Positions 1-8,469 of a stretch of DNA of 23,245 nt are shown here, in pieces. Source of the stretch: an uncultured Oribacterium sp. GTDB taxonomy: Bacteria > Bacillota > Clostridia > Lachnospirales > Lachnospiraceae. Made by a program: the position numbers and the translations under genes. The stretch is taken from positions 1-23,245 of the forward strand of contig CABTMH010000017.1 in the NCBI GenBank assembly GCA_902485915.1. Direction: 5' to 3'. The first letter of the stretch is position 1. Every line of letters starts with the position of its first letter. The notes under the pieces were generated by a model. The model searched no databases. It worked only from the letters and a program-made list of their open reading frames with translations, and was not told the origin of the DNA.

Positions 1-89
1 AATGGACAAACAAAGCATCAATATCTAAAAATCAGACAAAGGATAGCCGTTTGCCTAATCTTTAAACATTAAGGTTTGATATGTCCATT
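1..89. repeat. Inverted repeat at the left window edge
   Basis: An 8-bp sequence AATGGACA at 1-8 is repeated in inverse at 82-89 (TGTCCATT). The AT-rich interior holds no open reading frame of useful size. The left arm starts on the first base of the window, so the true outer limit is unseen. It could be the end of a small mobile or palindromic element or chance. Nothing else is recognisable in 1-130. Confidence 0.3.
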
Positions 90-124
90 GAAGGGAAGGA
101 TGGAAAATGCTATGAAAAAACTAT

Positions 125-155
125 AGAAAAAGCCGGGTGATGTTCTCACCCGGCT
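125..155 (-). terminator. Rho-independent terminator of the LCP gene
   Basis: A perfect 10-bp stem (AGCCGGGTGA at 131-140, TCACCCGGCT at 146-155) closes a 5-base loop. On the minus strand it is followed by a TTTT-rich tail. It lies 16 bases past the stop codon at 172, the right place to end transcription of the LCP gene. Confidence 0.9.
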
Positions 156-171
156 AAGCTGTTACTGTGAA

Positions 172-2067
172 TCACGCGGCAGTTTCCGCGATCGGTCCCG
201 CTTCCGTCGTCTGTGGCGGTGCGACCGGGCCGGCATTTTCCGTCTCCTTCACGGAGCTGCTGCCTGGTTCCTCGCTGTGCCGACTTGTCTCCTTCACGGA
301 CGAATCACTCTGATCGCTGCTGTCATTCTTTCTGTTCGATGTTTTATCCGAATCCTCCGTCTTATCGGAAGCACCCGGTTTTTCCGAAGGCTCGTCCTTC
401 TTCGATTCCTCGCCCTTCGAAAGCTCCTCGATGGTGCTCTCCTCTTCCGTCGTCTGCTCGTCCGCCGTCACTTCCGTGGATTCGAGCGTCGTTTCGCTCT
501 CTGCTGCAGCGGCCGTTTCCGGTGCTGCCGTCTCCACAGCCGCAGCCTGATTCTGACCACTGTTTCCAGAATTTCCGCTGTCACCGCTGTTTGCTGCTGC
601 CTCCGGTGCCTTCGTCACACCGGTGCCGCCACCGATCTTCGGGATGTCTGCATTGGCCAGCTCCCCGATGCCGGTCTTCTTCTGAATGTGTGCGGAAATC
701 TCCTGCACCTTCGCACTCGGCGTGTAGCCGGCCGCATCATCGCCATACAGGAACGGGTGCAGCTGCGCTACGTTTGATGCGAGCGTCGCCGGCACGACGA
801 CGTTCATCTTACCGACGTTTGTGGTATCACGTGAGAACGGGAAGCCGACCGCGTTCTGAATATTATACTTCTTCACGGTCTTCGCGATATCCAGGATATC
901 ATCCGCACCGATACTCGTCTGGATATCCGGCATGACCGTCATCGCCGTCGCCACCAGCGTCTTCTTGCTGGCCGCCTTCGCCTTCTGCATCGCGAGCTCC
1001 AGCACCTTCCGCTGACGCGCCGTACGGTTGAAATCGGTATCCATCAGACGAAGACGTGCATACGCGACGGCCTGTACACCATCGAGGTGGTTCATGCCGC
1101 TGTGCTCGAGCTGCACGGATCCGAGCCCCGTACCCTGTACCGTCTCCGTGATAAACGCATTGATATATGCGAATTCCTTATCGCTGATATCGAGATCGAC
1201 GCCACCGAGCACATTGAGGCCCTCGGCGACCGCCTTCCAGTTGAAGGTCACATAATCATCGATGTCGAGATCGAAGTTCCGGTTCAGTGCCGCGATGGCC
1301 TGCTTCGGACCACCCTTGAAGTACGCCTCGTTGATCTTATGGTACTTTCCTTCATCATCGATCTGAAGATACGTATCGCGGTAAACCGACGTGAGGTTCA
1401 CATCCCCCGTCTTCCGGTTGATGCTCGCGAGCATGATGACATCACTGAGCGCCCCGGCCCCGAGATTTCCGTCACGCGAATCGACACCAAACACCGCCAC
1501 CGTCCAGTACGTCGACTGACCGAGTGATTTCACGGCACTGCAGCCGAAGAAGCCGCCAATGATGACGATCAGCACGAGGATACCGGCCATCACACGACGG
1601 CCCCAGTTCGCCCGTTTCCTCCCGCGTGCCCGCCGCGGCGCGTTCCCGGCCCCGGCAGAAGCGCTCGTGCGCAGTCCCTGCGCAGTGGTCGACATATCAT
1701 GATTCATTCGCGTATTCCCGTTCCGTCTGCTCTGCGCACCCGCATACATCGCATCGTCTATACGACGCCCCTGCGCAGTGGTCCGCTCCGCCGCACGGTC
1801 ATATGCACCGTCCGTGCGATGCGTTTGACCTGCGCCACTCATCGGAGAAGTCGCCGCATCCGCGTATGCGCTGTCCTCATCCTCCTCGAAGCTCGCCTCG
1901 ACACGACTCGTCCGGTAGCGAAGCTCCTCCATCCGCTGCTGCGCTGCACGAGACGGCGCTGTCCGCCGCGGCGGACGCGCACCACCCTCACGACGCGGCG
2001 CGATATTCGGCACCTCAAGCCCGCCCTGATTACTCTGATGTTCGAAATCCTGATTATTCATATGCAT
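172..2067 (-). CDS. LCP family (LytR-CpsA-Psr) cell-wall glycopolymer transferase
   Basis: Proteins of this family transfer lipid-linked glycopolymers (teichoic acid, capsule or similar) onto peptidoglycan outside the cell. The 631-residue product has an Arg-rich, low-complexity cytoplasmic segment (about 1-155), one membrane helix (about 159-178) and the LCP catalytic domain (about 187-360). Family residues are visible: FGVDSR at 193-198, SD at 208-209, the YRD motif ending at 231, and the Arg/Asp cluster YARLR...DTDFNRTARQR at 336-353. The last 170 residues or so are a Ser/Thr/Glu/Lys-rich tail without domain signs, probably exposed or wall-spanning. The N-terminal cytoplasmic part is long for the family and could hold a regulatory or protein-contact function. 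An in-frame stop lies directly upstream, so the start is ATG 2067 or ATG 2061. Neither has a good Shine-Dalgarno sequence. The exact polymer substrate cannot be read from the sequence. Confidence 0.93.
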   Translation of the reverse strand: MHMNNQDFEHQSNQGGLEVPNIAPRREGGARPPRRTAPSRAAQQRMEELRYRTSRVEASFEEDEDSAYADAATSPMSGAGQTHRTDGAYDRAAERTTAQGRRIDDAMYAGAQSRRNGNTRMNHDMSTTAQGLRTSASAGAGNAPRRARGRKRANWGRRVMAGILVLIVIIGGFFGCSAVKSLGQSTYWTVAVFGVDSRDGNLGAGALSDVIMLASINRKTGDVNLTSVYRDTYLQIDDEGKYHKINEAYFKGGPKQAIAALNRNFDLDIDDYVTFNWKAVAEGLNVLGGVDLDISDKEFAYINAFITETVQGTGLGSVQLEHSGMNHLDGVQAVAYARLRLMDTDFNRTARQRKVLELAMQKAKAASKKTLVATAMTVMPDIQTSIGADDILDIAKTVKKYNIQNAVGFPFSRDTTNVGKMNVVVPATLASNVAQLHPFLYGDDAAGYTPSAKVQEISAHIQKKTGIGELANADIPKIGGGTGVTKAPEAAANSGDSGNSGNSGQNQAAAVETAAPETAAAAESETTLESTEVTADEQTTEEESTIEELSKGEESKKDEPSEKPGASDKTEDSDKTSNRKNDSSDQSDSSVKETSRHSEEPGSSSVKETENAGPVAPPQTTEAGPIAETAA

Positions 2068-2249
2068 GCATCATCTGCACTGTCCCATAGACAGAAGCGA
2101 TGATCCTTTCTCCCGCTGTTCCGGGTTATTCGATGAGTTGTCATGTACATGATGACTCATGTAGAACGCTGTCAAATGTCCGCAGTCTTCACGCTATGTG
2201 TCATAGCCATATAGCTTGAAGTGAACATATCCATTGGCTTCATAAATAC
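2068..2249 (-). promoter_or_regulatory. Long structured leader of the LCP gene
   Basis: About 180 bases separate the inferred transcription start (near 2249) from the LCP start codon. The stretch contains an 11-bp dyad with one mismatch (2187-2197 against 2211-2221). It also contains a 28-base near-palindrome centred on CATGTACATG (2133-2160) and a short CCCG/CGGG hairpin at about 2112-2125. No known riboswitch class was recognised and no oligo-T run follows the hairpins. It could be a translational control leader or an operator region, so the function is open. Confidence 0.35.
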
Positions 2250-2255
2250 GACGGC

Positions 2256-2264
2256 ATTATAGCA
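2256..2264 (-). promoter_or_regulatory. Extended -10 promoter for the LCP gene
   Basis: On the minus strand TGCTATAAT forms a perfect -10 hexamer (2256-2261) with the TG extension. The -35 region at normal spacing is only a T-run (near 2279-2284), so recognition would rest on the extended -10. It is the only strong promoter-like sequence between the V-ATPase terminator and the LCP gene. Confidence 0.6.
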
Positions 2265-2323
2265 GAGGGCGGAGAAGAAAAAAAGCAAATTAACTTCTTT
2301 GTCACGATAAATTAATAAAGATC

Positions 2324-2385
2324 GGTACTGTTCACTCGTCAACCGGCTTCCCGATACGCCGCTCCGGCCCCTGCCTCATCAGTAA
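2324..2385 (+). repeat. Copy A of a dispersed palindromic intergenic element (right arm degenerate)
   Basis: The left arm GGTACTGTTCACTCGTCAAC (2324-2343) matches the arms of three other copies at 17677-17696, 20502-20521 and 21258-21277. The middle, with TCCGGCCCCTGCCT, and the ATCAGTA that follows match copy C read on the minus strand. The expected right arm is missing or decayed. It lies between the V-ATPase terminator and the LCP promoter. Confidence 0.75.
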
Positions 2386-2396
2386 TGAAAAACTTT

Positions 2397-2426
2397 AAAA
2401 AGGCCATCGGCGTATGCCGATGGCCT
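2397..2426 (-). terminator. Rho-independent terminator of the V-ATPase operon
   Basis: An 11-bp perfect stem (2401-2411 with 2416-2426) and a 4-base loop are followed on the minus strand by TTTTTAAAG. It lies about 25 bases after the stop of the K subunit gene, which is last in the operon. Confidence 0.93.
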
Positions 2427-2450
2427 CATCAGAACCTGTTCAGTTGTGCT

Positions 2451-2903
2451 TTATGCGATGGTTGCTGTGTTGAGAAGCAGCATGCAGAATACCAGTGCGA
2501 AAACGGCGACGGTCTCAGCGACACCGATGACGACGAAGTAGTTCGCAGTACCCTTACCGGTTGCACCGAGTGCATCTGCAGAAGCAGCGGCTACCTTACC
2601 CTGGAACATAGCGGAGAAGCCGATCGCGATACCTCCGAAGATACCGACACCGAGGGACAGTGCAGGATCGATGGTGCCTGCATTGTACGCACTCGCGATG
2701 AAGTTCATCAGAAGGAAACCGTAGATGGTCTGTGTCAGCGGTGCGCCGGCAAACGCCGTCATGATGAACGGTGCCTGCTTACCCTGTGCATAGCACTTCT
2801 TCCATGCGCCTACAGCGGACTGACCGGCGATACCGGTGCCAAATGCGGAACCTAATGCAGAGAGACCAAGTGCTGCTGCCATACCAATAAAAGCGATATT
2901 CAT
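2451..2903 (-). CDS. ntpK: V/A-type ATPase subunit K (membrane rotor ring, c subunit)
   Basis: This proteolipid forms the ion-carrying rotor ring of the membrane sector. Its 150 residues make four hydrophobic helices, two tandem hairpins as is usual for the family. The ion-binding glutamate sits in the last helix (E130, in VIGVAETVAVF). Residues equivalent to the Na+ ligands of Enterococcus hirae NtpK can be read: T57 and Q58 in the PLTQTIYGF segment, Q101 in MFQGKVAA, and E130. On family knowledge this favours Na+ over H+ as the coupling ion; that is an inference from motifs. The gene is last in the operon, 30 bases after ntpI, and has a terminator directly behind it. A Shine-Dalgarno-like AAAAAGGAG precedes the ATG. 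Confidence 0.95.
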   Translation of the reverse strand: MNIAFIGMAAALGLSALGSAFGTGIAGQSAVGAWKKCYAQGKQAPFIMTAFAGAPLTQTIYGFLLMNFIASAYNAGTIDPALSLGVGIFGGIAIGFSAMFQGKVAAASADALGATGKGTANYFVVIGVAETVAVFALVFCMLLLNTATIA

Positions 2904-2933
2904 AATAATCTCCTTTTTGCTTATCTGAAAAGC

Positions 2934-4790
2934 TTACTGTTTAATTTTATCGTTTAATCTGAACGGGTTGTACGCGATACCGGTCCACTCCAGTCCTACC
3001 TGTCCGGAGAACTCGAGCACGTTCAGACGTACACCATGTACAACGACAGAAAGAATACACATAACGATATTGATGACGTGTCCGATCAGTACGATCACGA
3101 CGGCAGCAATCATCAAAGGTCCATGTGCAAGACCTGCGGCCATGTTGTTAAAGCTCTGAGCGATCGCGAGTCCCGCCATGCCTACGGCGAAGAGTCGGAT
3201 GTAGCTCATGATGTTACCGAAGCAGCTGATCGTGTTCAGGAAGACGGTAAACGCACCGCCTAAGCTCGAAGCGATACCTGCGCCGATGCTCTTGCCCGGT
3301 GCCATGCCGTTCGTAAAGAGAACCAGTACGAAGCCGATGGCCACCGCTGCAACGACTGGTGTCAGCGGAAGCTGCTCGTGTAGTACGAGGTAGAGTGCCA
3401 GAAGGTACATGCCACAGATGGTAAACAACCATCCGATATCGGACAGGAAGCTGAGATCCTTCTCTTCCATCTTCTTCTTGACGGCGAGGAGGCTGCCGAG
3501 CTCCATCTGCATCGCACCGATGGTGAAGGAAAACTTCATCATGTTGTTTTGCTGCAGTGCGGCCGGTACATCGAAGTACTGCGGATAGTTCGCGAAGCCC
3601 GGCAGAACCAGTGCGCGGAGGAACGGAACCTTCATCGCAGATTCCATACCGAACCAGGTACCGGTGATGGCACCCCAGATCACGGTTGAGATCGACAGTA
3701 CCAGAAGCAGGAAGCCTGTGGTGTCGATCCTGCCGCTCTTTTTAATCATCACGATGGTGCCGATCAGGAACAGGAGGCCGTAGCCGCCGTCTCCGATGAT
3801 CATCGCGAAGAACAGTGCGAAGAACAGCAGGAACCAGAGTGAGATATCTGTCTCATAGTATCCAGGCAGGATGCCCAGCATATCATAGAGCGGTTTGATC
3901 AGCTTGCTGACCCGGTTGTAGCGAAGCTTCGTCGGGATGTGTTCATCGTCGGCGGAAACCTCGTCGATCGCGTATGCCCAGTGATTCTCGCGGGCCCCTT
4001 CCTTGAACTGGTCGAGGTAGATCTCCGGGATGTAACCGGACAGCCATACGAGCTGCGTATCGCCTTCCGCGGTTTCGCTTGCGGAGGAGTACTCCTCTTC
4101 GTTCTGCGCATCGAGCAGCTTCTGATGGAAGCTGTTTTCATGAAGCGCCGCCTTTTTCAGGAGCGCATCACAGGCTGCCTGTGCCTGCTGGCAATCCGCG
4201 ATATCCTGCTGCAGCTCTGCGAGTCCCTTTTCCGGAAGCGTGAATTCATTCGCGTTATAGTTCATCGGGAGTGGACCGATCACGGCGATGGTATCTGCCT
4301 TATCGACCGATGCGAGACGAAGAACCCGGAGGTTCTCGTCTGCCATGATCGCTGCGCATACATCCTTATCCACACGGTAGAAATGGAGGTCGTAGCCGAG
4401 CTTCTGAAGCTCGCGGACGTCCTTCGGTGAGAACTGTCCCCATGGCTCGATGCGTTCCATCTCCGTGACATCGGCGGTGATCTGCTGTGTCAGCTGATCC
4501 TTCTTCGCGAGTGCGTTCCGAACCTCCTGGTACAGCTGCTCGAAGGTCTCATCCGAAAGAAGTGCCGGTGCTTCGCCTGCAGCAGCTTTCTTCGTATCCT
4601 TGTTTTCCGGCAGATAATCCTGAAGCTTCGAGGAGACACGCGCGAGCTCTGTGAAGCGCTCACTCGCGGCCTGACTCGCCTGCTTCTGCTCTGCCAGATG
4701 GAGAAGTCCCAGGGAACGGAGCCCCTCCAGCATGTCATCTTTATGTTCAGCGGTGGTCACGACGTGAACCATTTTCATCTTTTCTATCAT
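2934..4790 (-). CDS. ntpI: V/A-type ATPase subunit I (membrane stator, a subunit)
   Basis: Subunit I is the static membrane partner of the rotor ring and supplies the half-channels for ion passage. Residues 1 to about 300 are a soluble, coiled-coil-rich arm. The rest holds about seven or eight membrane helices. Conserved signatures are SYIRLFAVG (529-537, Arg532) and HGVRLNVLEF (585-594). Arg588 corresponds to the essential stator arginine of this family. The length of 618 residues is normal. The ATG overlaps the stop of the D gene as ATGA, so the two are likely translationally coupled, with GGTGGAGG upstream. It is followed by ntpK after 30 bases. Confidence 0.95.
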   Translation of the reverse strand: MIEKMKMVHVVTTAEHKDDMLEGLRSLGLLHLAEQKQASQAASERFTELARVSSKLQDYLPENKDTKKAAAGEAPALLSDETFEQLYQEVRNALAKKDQLTQQITADVTEMERIEPWGQFSPKDVRELQKLGYDLHFYRVDKDVCAAIMADENLRVLRLASVDKADTIAVIGPLPMNYNANEFTLPEKGLAELQQDIADCQQAQAACDALLKKAALHENSFHQKLLDAQNEEEYSSASETAEGDTQLVWLSGYIPEIYLDQFKEGARENHWAYAIDEVSADDEHIPTKLRYNRVSKLIKPLYDMLGILPGYYETDISLWFLLFFALFFAMIIGDGGYGLLFLIGTIVMIKKSGRIDTTGFLLLVLSISTVIWGAITGTWFGMESAMKVPFLRALVLPGFANYPQYFDVPAALQQNNMMKFSFTIGAMQMELGSLLAVKKKMEEKDLSFLSDIGWLFTICGMYLLALYLVLHEQLPLTPVVAAVAIGFVLVLFTNGMAPGKSIGAGIASSLGGAFTVFLNTISCFGNIMSYIRLFAVGMAGLAIAQSFNNMAAGLAHGPLMIAAVVIVLIGHVINIVMCILSVVVHGVRLNVLEFSGQVGLEWTGIAYNPFRLNDKIKQ

Positions 4791-5401
4791 CGTCCTGCCT
4801 CCACCAGTTTTTTCTTTGCGATCTTGCCGCGTACGACAGCGGCTGTCTGCTGATCACCGAGGTAAACACCGATGATACGGATGTTTTCCTTAGCCTCCGG
4901 TATCTTGACCTTCTCGAAGAGGTTTACACGCTGGGATGTGGAACGAAGTTCCTTCTCCAGAAGCTCCACCTGCTTGCGAAGGGTTGAAACCAGCGCATCC
5001 AGACGCGCGATCTCACGCAGCTTGATCAGTGCAGTGTCCACCCATAAAGGGTAATCATCCACGTTATAGGAGATGTCCTTGAAGGTCAGCTCCCTGAAGG
5101 CCGGGATTTTTACACCGGCGACATTTTCGATGCCGGATATCACCTTATCCGGCTGTACCAGAGTGTCCAGCTGTTTCTCTGTATCAAACAGCGTGTTCTC
5201 TGAGAATACAGCTACCCAGTCATCGAGATCGCCGATCATCTGCTCCCGCTCCACTTCCTTCGCGGCCAGATCGTCCTTCACCTGCATGATGACGGACTGC
5301 AGCTGCTGTTTTTTCAGCTGCAGGGTCGGCAGGTAACGCTGATACTCTTTCAGGTGATCTTTCTGCACTTTCTGTTCATTTTTCGTGAGTTTGATCGCCA
5401 T
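4787..5401 (-). CDS. ntpD: V/A-type ATPase subunit D (central stalk)
   Basis: Subunit D is the coiled-coil rotor shaft that turns inside the A3B3 head. The 204-residue product starts MAIKLTKNEQKVQKDHLKEY and is predicted to be mostly long helices at both ends, the usual layout. A longer frame opens at 5488 but would run far into the B gene. The start at 5401 is chosen because AAAGGAG lies seven bases upstream and homologues begin with this sequence. It follows ntpB by 11 bases and overlaps ntpI by four (ATGA). No subunit F gene, the usual partner of D in the central stalk, is present in the operon. Confidence 0.94.
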   Translation of the reverse strand: MAIKLTKNEQKVQKDHLKEYQRYLPTLQLKKQQLQSVIMQVKDDLAAKEVEREQMIGDLDDWVAVFSENTLFDTEKQLDTLVQPDKVISGIENVAGVKIPAFRELTFKDISYNVDDYPLWVDTALIKLREIARLDALVSTLRKQVELLEKELRSTSQRVNLFEKVKIPEAKENIRIIGVYLGDQQTAAVVRGKIAKKKLVEAGR

Positions 5402-5412
5402 TGACTGCTCCT

Positions 5413-6705
5413 TTACTGATCCAGCTTCTTCGGCCATCTCTCCTTGATCAGGCTGGTCTTCAGACCTGTCTCGTTCGGCTCGAAGCACTCCGCGAGGATT
5501 TCCCAGCCGAGATCCAGTGCCTTCTCGAGAGGAATGTTTACACTGAGATCCATCAGCTTCGATTCGAAAAGCTGACCATACTTGAGGAGCTTATCATCCC
5601 AGGAGCTCATCGCGAAGCCCATGGACTTCTTCTCCAGACTCTCCTTGTACTGTGCATAGAGCTTGATCATACCATCCATCAGTGCACGGTGGTCGTCACG
5701 GGTACTGCCGTTGACGTTCTGCTTTAGTCTGGACAGAGAACCGAATGGCTCGATATGCCCGTTTCGAAGATAGAACTGACCCTCGGTGATGTAGCCGGTG
5801 TTATCCGGTACCGGGTGGGTGACATCATCGCCAGGCATCGTGGTTACACCGAGAATCGTGATGGAACCTGCGCCATCGATATCCACGGCCTTCTCGTAAC
5901 GGGATGCGAGCATACTGTAGAGATCGCCCGGGTAACCTCGGTTCGAAGGTACCTGCTCCATCGTGATCGCAAGCTCCTTCTGCGCATCGCAGTAGCTCGT
6001 CATATCCGTGAGAAGTACGAGCACCTTCTTGCCTTCGAGGGCGAACTGCTCTGCGACGGCGAGGGACATATCCGGAACCAGTGTACTCTCTACGGTAGGA
6101 TCCGCTGCGGTATGAATAAACATAACGGTGTGACTCATCGCGCCACCCTTCTCGAGGGTGTCACGGAAGGTCAGGTAGTCATCATACTTCAGGCCCATAC
6201 CGCCGAGCACGATGACATCAACCTCTGCCTGCAGTGCGATACGCGCAAGCAGCTGGTTATACGGCTCTCCGGAGATGGAGAAGATCGGAAGCTTCTGGCT
6301 CTCGACGAGGGTGTTGAACACATCGATCATCGGAATACCGGTACGGATCATGTGCTTCGGAATCACACGCTTCGCCGGGTTAAAGGATGGTCCGCCGATA
6401 TCAACCATGTTTTCGGTTAATGCAGGACCGTTGTCTCTCGGAACACCGGCACCGTTAAAGATACGGCCGAGCAGATGCTCTGAGAAGGAAACCTGCATCG
6501 GTCTGCCGAGGAAACGCACCGGGTCGTTCGTACTGACACCCTGTGCACCGGCAAATACCTGGAGGGATACGAGATCCTTATCCAGCTTAATTACATTCGC
6601 GTAACTGTCACCGACCAGTGCGAGGTCTCCGTTTCGGATGCCCTCTGCGCGGACGGTCACGACGTTACCGACGATTGACTCAATTTTTGTATATACTTTC
6701 TGCAT
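5413..6705 (-). CDS. ntpB: V/A-type ATPase subunit B (non-catalytic head subunit)
   Basis: Subunit B alternates with A in the hexameric head and does not hydrolyse ATP itself. The 430-residue protein has the beta-barrel N-terminus (about 1-70) and a nucleotide-binding-like fold. A degenerate loop, SISGEPYNQLLARIALQA, stands where A has its P-loop. The conserved LTDMTSYCDA and RGYPGDLYSMLASRYEKA segments are present. It is somewhat shorter than the roughly 460 residues of the Enterococcus enzyme, mainly at the C-terminus. A strong TTAGGAGGTCTT precedes the ATG. It sits between ntpA (8-base gap) and ntpD. Confidence 0.95.
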   Translation of the reverse strand: MQKVYTKIESIVGNVVTVRAEGIRNGDLALVGDSYANVIKLDKDLVSLQVFAGAQGVSTNDPVRFLGRPMQVSFSEHLLGRIFNGAGVPRDNGPALTENMVDIGGPSFNPAKRVIPKHMIRTGIPMIDVFNTLVESQKLPIFSISGEPYNQLLARIALQAEVDVIVLGGMGLKYDDYLTFRDTLEKGGAMSHTVMFIHTAADPTVESTLVPDMSLAVAEQFALEGKKVLVLLTDMTSYCDAQKELAITMEQVPSNRGYPGDLYSMLASRYEKAVDIDGAGSITILGVTTMPGDDVTHPVPDNTGYITEGQFYLRNGHIEPFGSLSRLKQNVNGSTRDDHRALMDGMIKLYAQYKESLEKKSMGFAMSSWDDKLLKYGQLFESKLMDLSVNIPLEKALDLGWEILAECFEPNETGLKTSLIKERWPKKLDQ

Positions 6706-6713
6706 AAGACCTC

Positions 6714-8444
6714 CTAAGCGATTGCCTTTGATTTATAGAAATCAGCGATCTTATTCTTCTGTGCTTCAAAAGCGTCTGAATGGAACTCGGTTCCGTGCCA
6801 GTCCAGGAACTCCTGTCTCAGCTGGTTAAAGAAGGAACGAATCTCATCCTTGTCCTCGAGGTCGTACTGCTGCATCAGTGCATCATAAAGAAGATCGAAC
6901 TCGACACGCTGTCTCTCCGGAGAGTCGGCTGCATCGATCGGATCGAAGGAGTTCTGCTGGAGGTAAACGGCATCGAGAAGCTCACCCTTCTGATAGGTGA
7001 TGTAATCTTCTGCCGTCGTACCTTCTTCACCGACGACCTTCATCATCTGATTGATTTCGATACTTCTCTTCAGGATACTGCGGCTCTCCTCTACACGATC
7101 CATCGCGATGATACCGGTATACTTCGACCAGGATTCCGTCGGATTGATCGCCGGGTACTTACGTGCATCGGAACGCTCACGGGAAAGTCCGTGGAAAGCG
7201 CCGACGACCTTCAGGGTGGCCTGTGTTACCGGCTCATCGAAGTTACCGCCGGCCGGGGATACTGTACCGCCGATGGTGACCGAACCGATGGAACCATCCT
7301 TCAGACGTACCTTACCGGCACGCTCATAGAAGGCGGCGATGGTGGATTCAAGGTAAGCAGGGAAGGCTTCCTCACCCGGAATCTCCTCGAGACGTCCACT
7401 CATCTCTCGCATGGCCTGCGCCCAGCGGGAGGTGGAGTCTGCCAGAAGGAGAACATTGAGACCCATCTGACGATAGTACTCTGCCAGGGTTACTGCGGTA
7501 TAGCAAGATGCTTCTCGTGCGGCAACCGGCATCGAAGAGGTGTTACAGATGATGATGGTTCTCTCCATCAGGGAACGACCGGTACGCGGATCATCCAGCT
7601 CCGGGAATTCCTTCAGGATCTCCACGACCTCACCGGCACGCTCTCCGCAGGCAGCGACGATGACGATATCGGCTTCTCCGTTCTTCGCCTCCATGTGCTG
7701 AAGAACGGTCTTACCCGCACCGAACGGACCAGGTACGCAGAAGGTACCGCCCTTTGCGATCGGCAGGAAGGTATCGACACAGCGAAGCTGCATGATCAGC
7801 GGCTCATCCGGACGAAGTCTCTCTGCATAGCACCGGATCGGCTGCTTGATCGGCTGTGTAATCACCATGCTGAGCTCCTTCTGCTCGCCGCGGCTGTTCT
7901 CGATGACGCAGATGGTGGCCCGCACGTTATACGTGCCCTTTTCCTTGATGGACGTTACGGTCCAGTCATCCCCCTTTAAGGTGAACGGCACCATGATATG
8001 GTGGGTGAAGATACCCTCCGGAACGGTTCCGATGGTATCACCGGCCACGACGCGGTCACCTGTCTTTACGCTCGGTGTGAATGCCCAGTCCTTATCCGGA
8101 ATCGCATCGAGGTATACACCTCTCTGCAGGAAGAAGCCACACTGCTCTGCAAGCTCAGGAAGCGGGTTCTGAAGTCCATCATAGATCTGTGTCAGAAGTC
8201 CCGGACCCAGATCAACACTCATCAGCTCACCGGTAAACTCGACCGGATCACCGACCTTGATGCCATTTGACATCTCATAAATCTGCATACTGGCGATACC
8301 GTTGTTGATACGAATGACCTCGCCCTTCAGGCGCTTTCCGTCGACGAGGATATAGCCTACCTCGTTCTTACGGACGGCACCGTCGAAGCTTACATTCGCC
8401 ATGTTACTGTTGATGCCAGTTACATGTCCTGTTATTGTTTCCAT
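6714..8444 (-). CDS. ntpA: V/A-type ATPase subunit A (catalytic)
   Basis: Subunit A is the catalytic head subunit that makes or hydrolyses ATP. The 576-residue product shows the N-terminal barrel and the bulge domain typical of A subunits (about 110-190). The Walker A loop GPFGAGKT is at 239-246, and CGERAGEV at 266-273 includes the catalytic glutamate. The family signature ADSTSRWAQAMREMSGRLEE is at 335-354. GAGKT in place of the common GSGKT is a small variation. Start ATG 8444 has GGGAGA nearby. It follows the DUF2764 gene after 25 bases and precedes ntpB by 8. The direction in vivo (ATP synthesis or ion pumping) cannot be read from sequence. Confidence 0.96.
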   Translation of the reverse strand: METITGHVTGINSNMANVSFDGAVRKNEVGYILVDGKRLKGEVIRINNGIASMQIYEMSNGIKVGDPVEFTGELMSVDLGPGLLTQIYDGLQNPLPELAEQCGFFLQRGVYLDAIPDKDWAFTPSVKTGDRVVAGDTIGTVPEGIFTHHIMVPFTLKGDDWTVTSIKEKGTYNVRATICVIENSRGEQKELSMVITQPIKQPIRCYAERLRPDEPLIMQLRCVDTFLPIAKGGTFCVPGPFGAGKTVLQHMEAKNGEADIVIVAACGERAGEVVEILKEFPELDDPRTGRSLMERTIIICNTSSMPVAAREASCYTAVTLAEYYRQMGLNVLLLADSTSRWAQAMREMSGRLEEIPGEEAFPAYLESTIAAFYERAGKVRLKDGSIGSVTIGGTVSPAGGNFDEPVTQATLKVVGAFHGLSRERSDARKYPAINPTESWSKYTGIIAMDRVEESRSILKRSIEINQMMKVVGEEGTTAEDYITYQKGELLDAVYLQQNSFDPIDAADSPERQRVEFDLLYDALMQQYDLEDKDEIRSFFNQLRQEFLDWHGTEFHSDAFEAQKNKIADFYKSKAIA

Positions 8445-8469
8445 AAATGTCTCCCGATATTTCTACTTG

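Noticed and set aside
100..126. An 8-codon ORF behind AAGGGAAGG near the left edge
   Set aside because: Too short to support as a gene, no promoter seen, and it runs into the LCP terminator region.
2068..2249. A known riboswitch in the LCP leader
   Set aside because: No conserved blocks of riboswitch classes I know could be found, and there is no terminator or clear sequestering of a ribosome-binding site.
5402..5488. N-terminal extension of the D subunit
   Set aside because: It would overlap the end of ntpB by about 75 bases, has no Shine-Dalgarno, and homologues start at the MAIKLTKNEQ segment.
6780..7979. A 399-residue open frame on the plus strand opposite ntpA
   Set aside because: The minus strand encodes the catalytic ATPase subunit with Walker A and signature motifs. 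No independent evidence supports the plus-strand frame.
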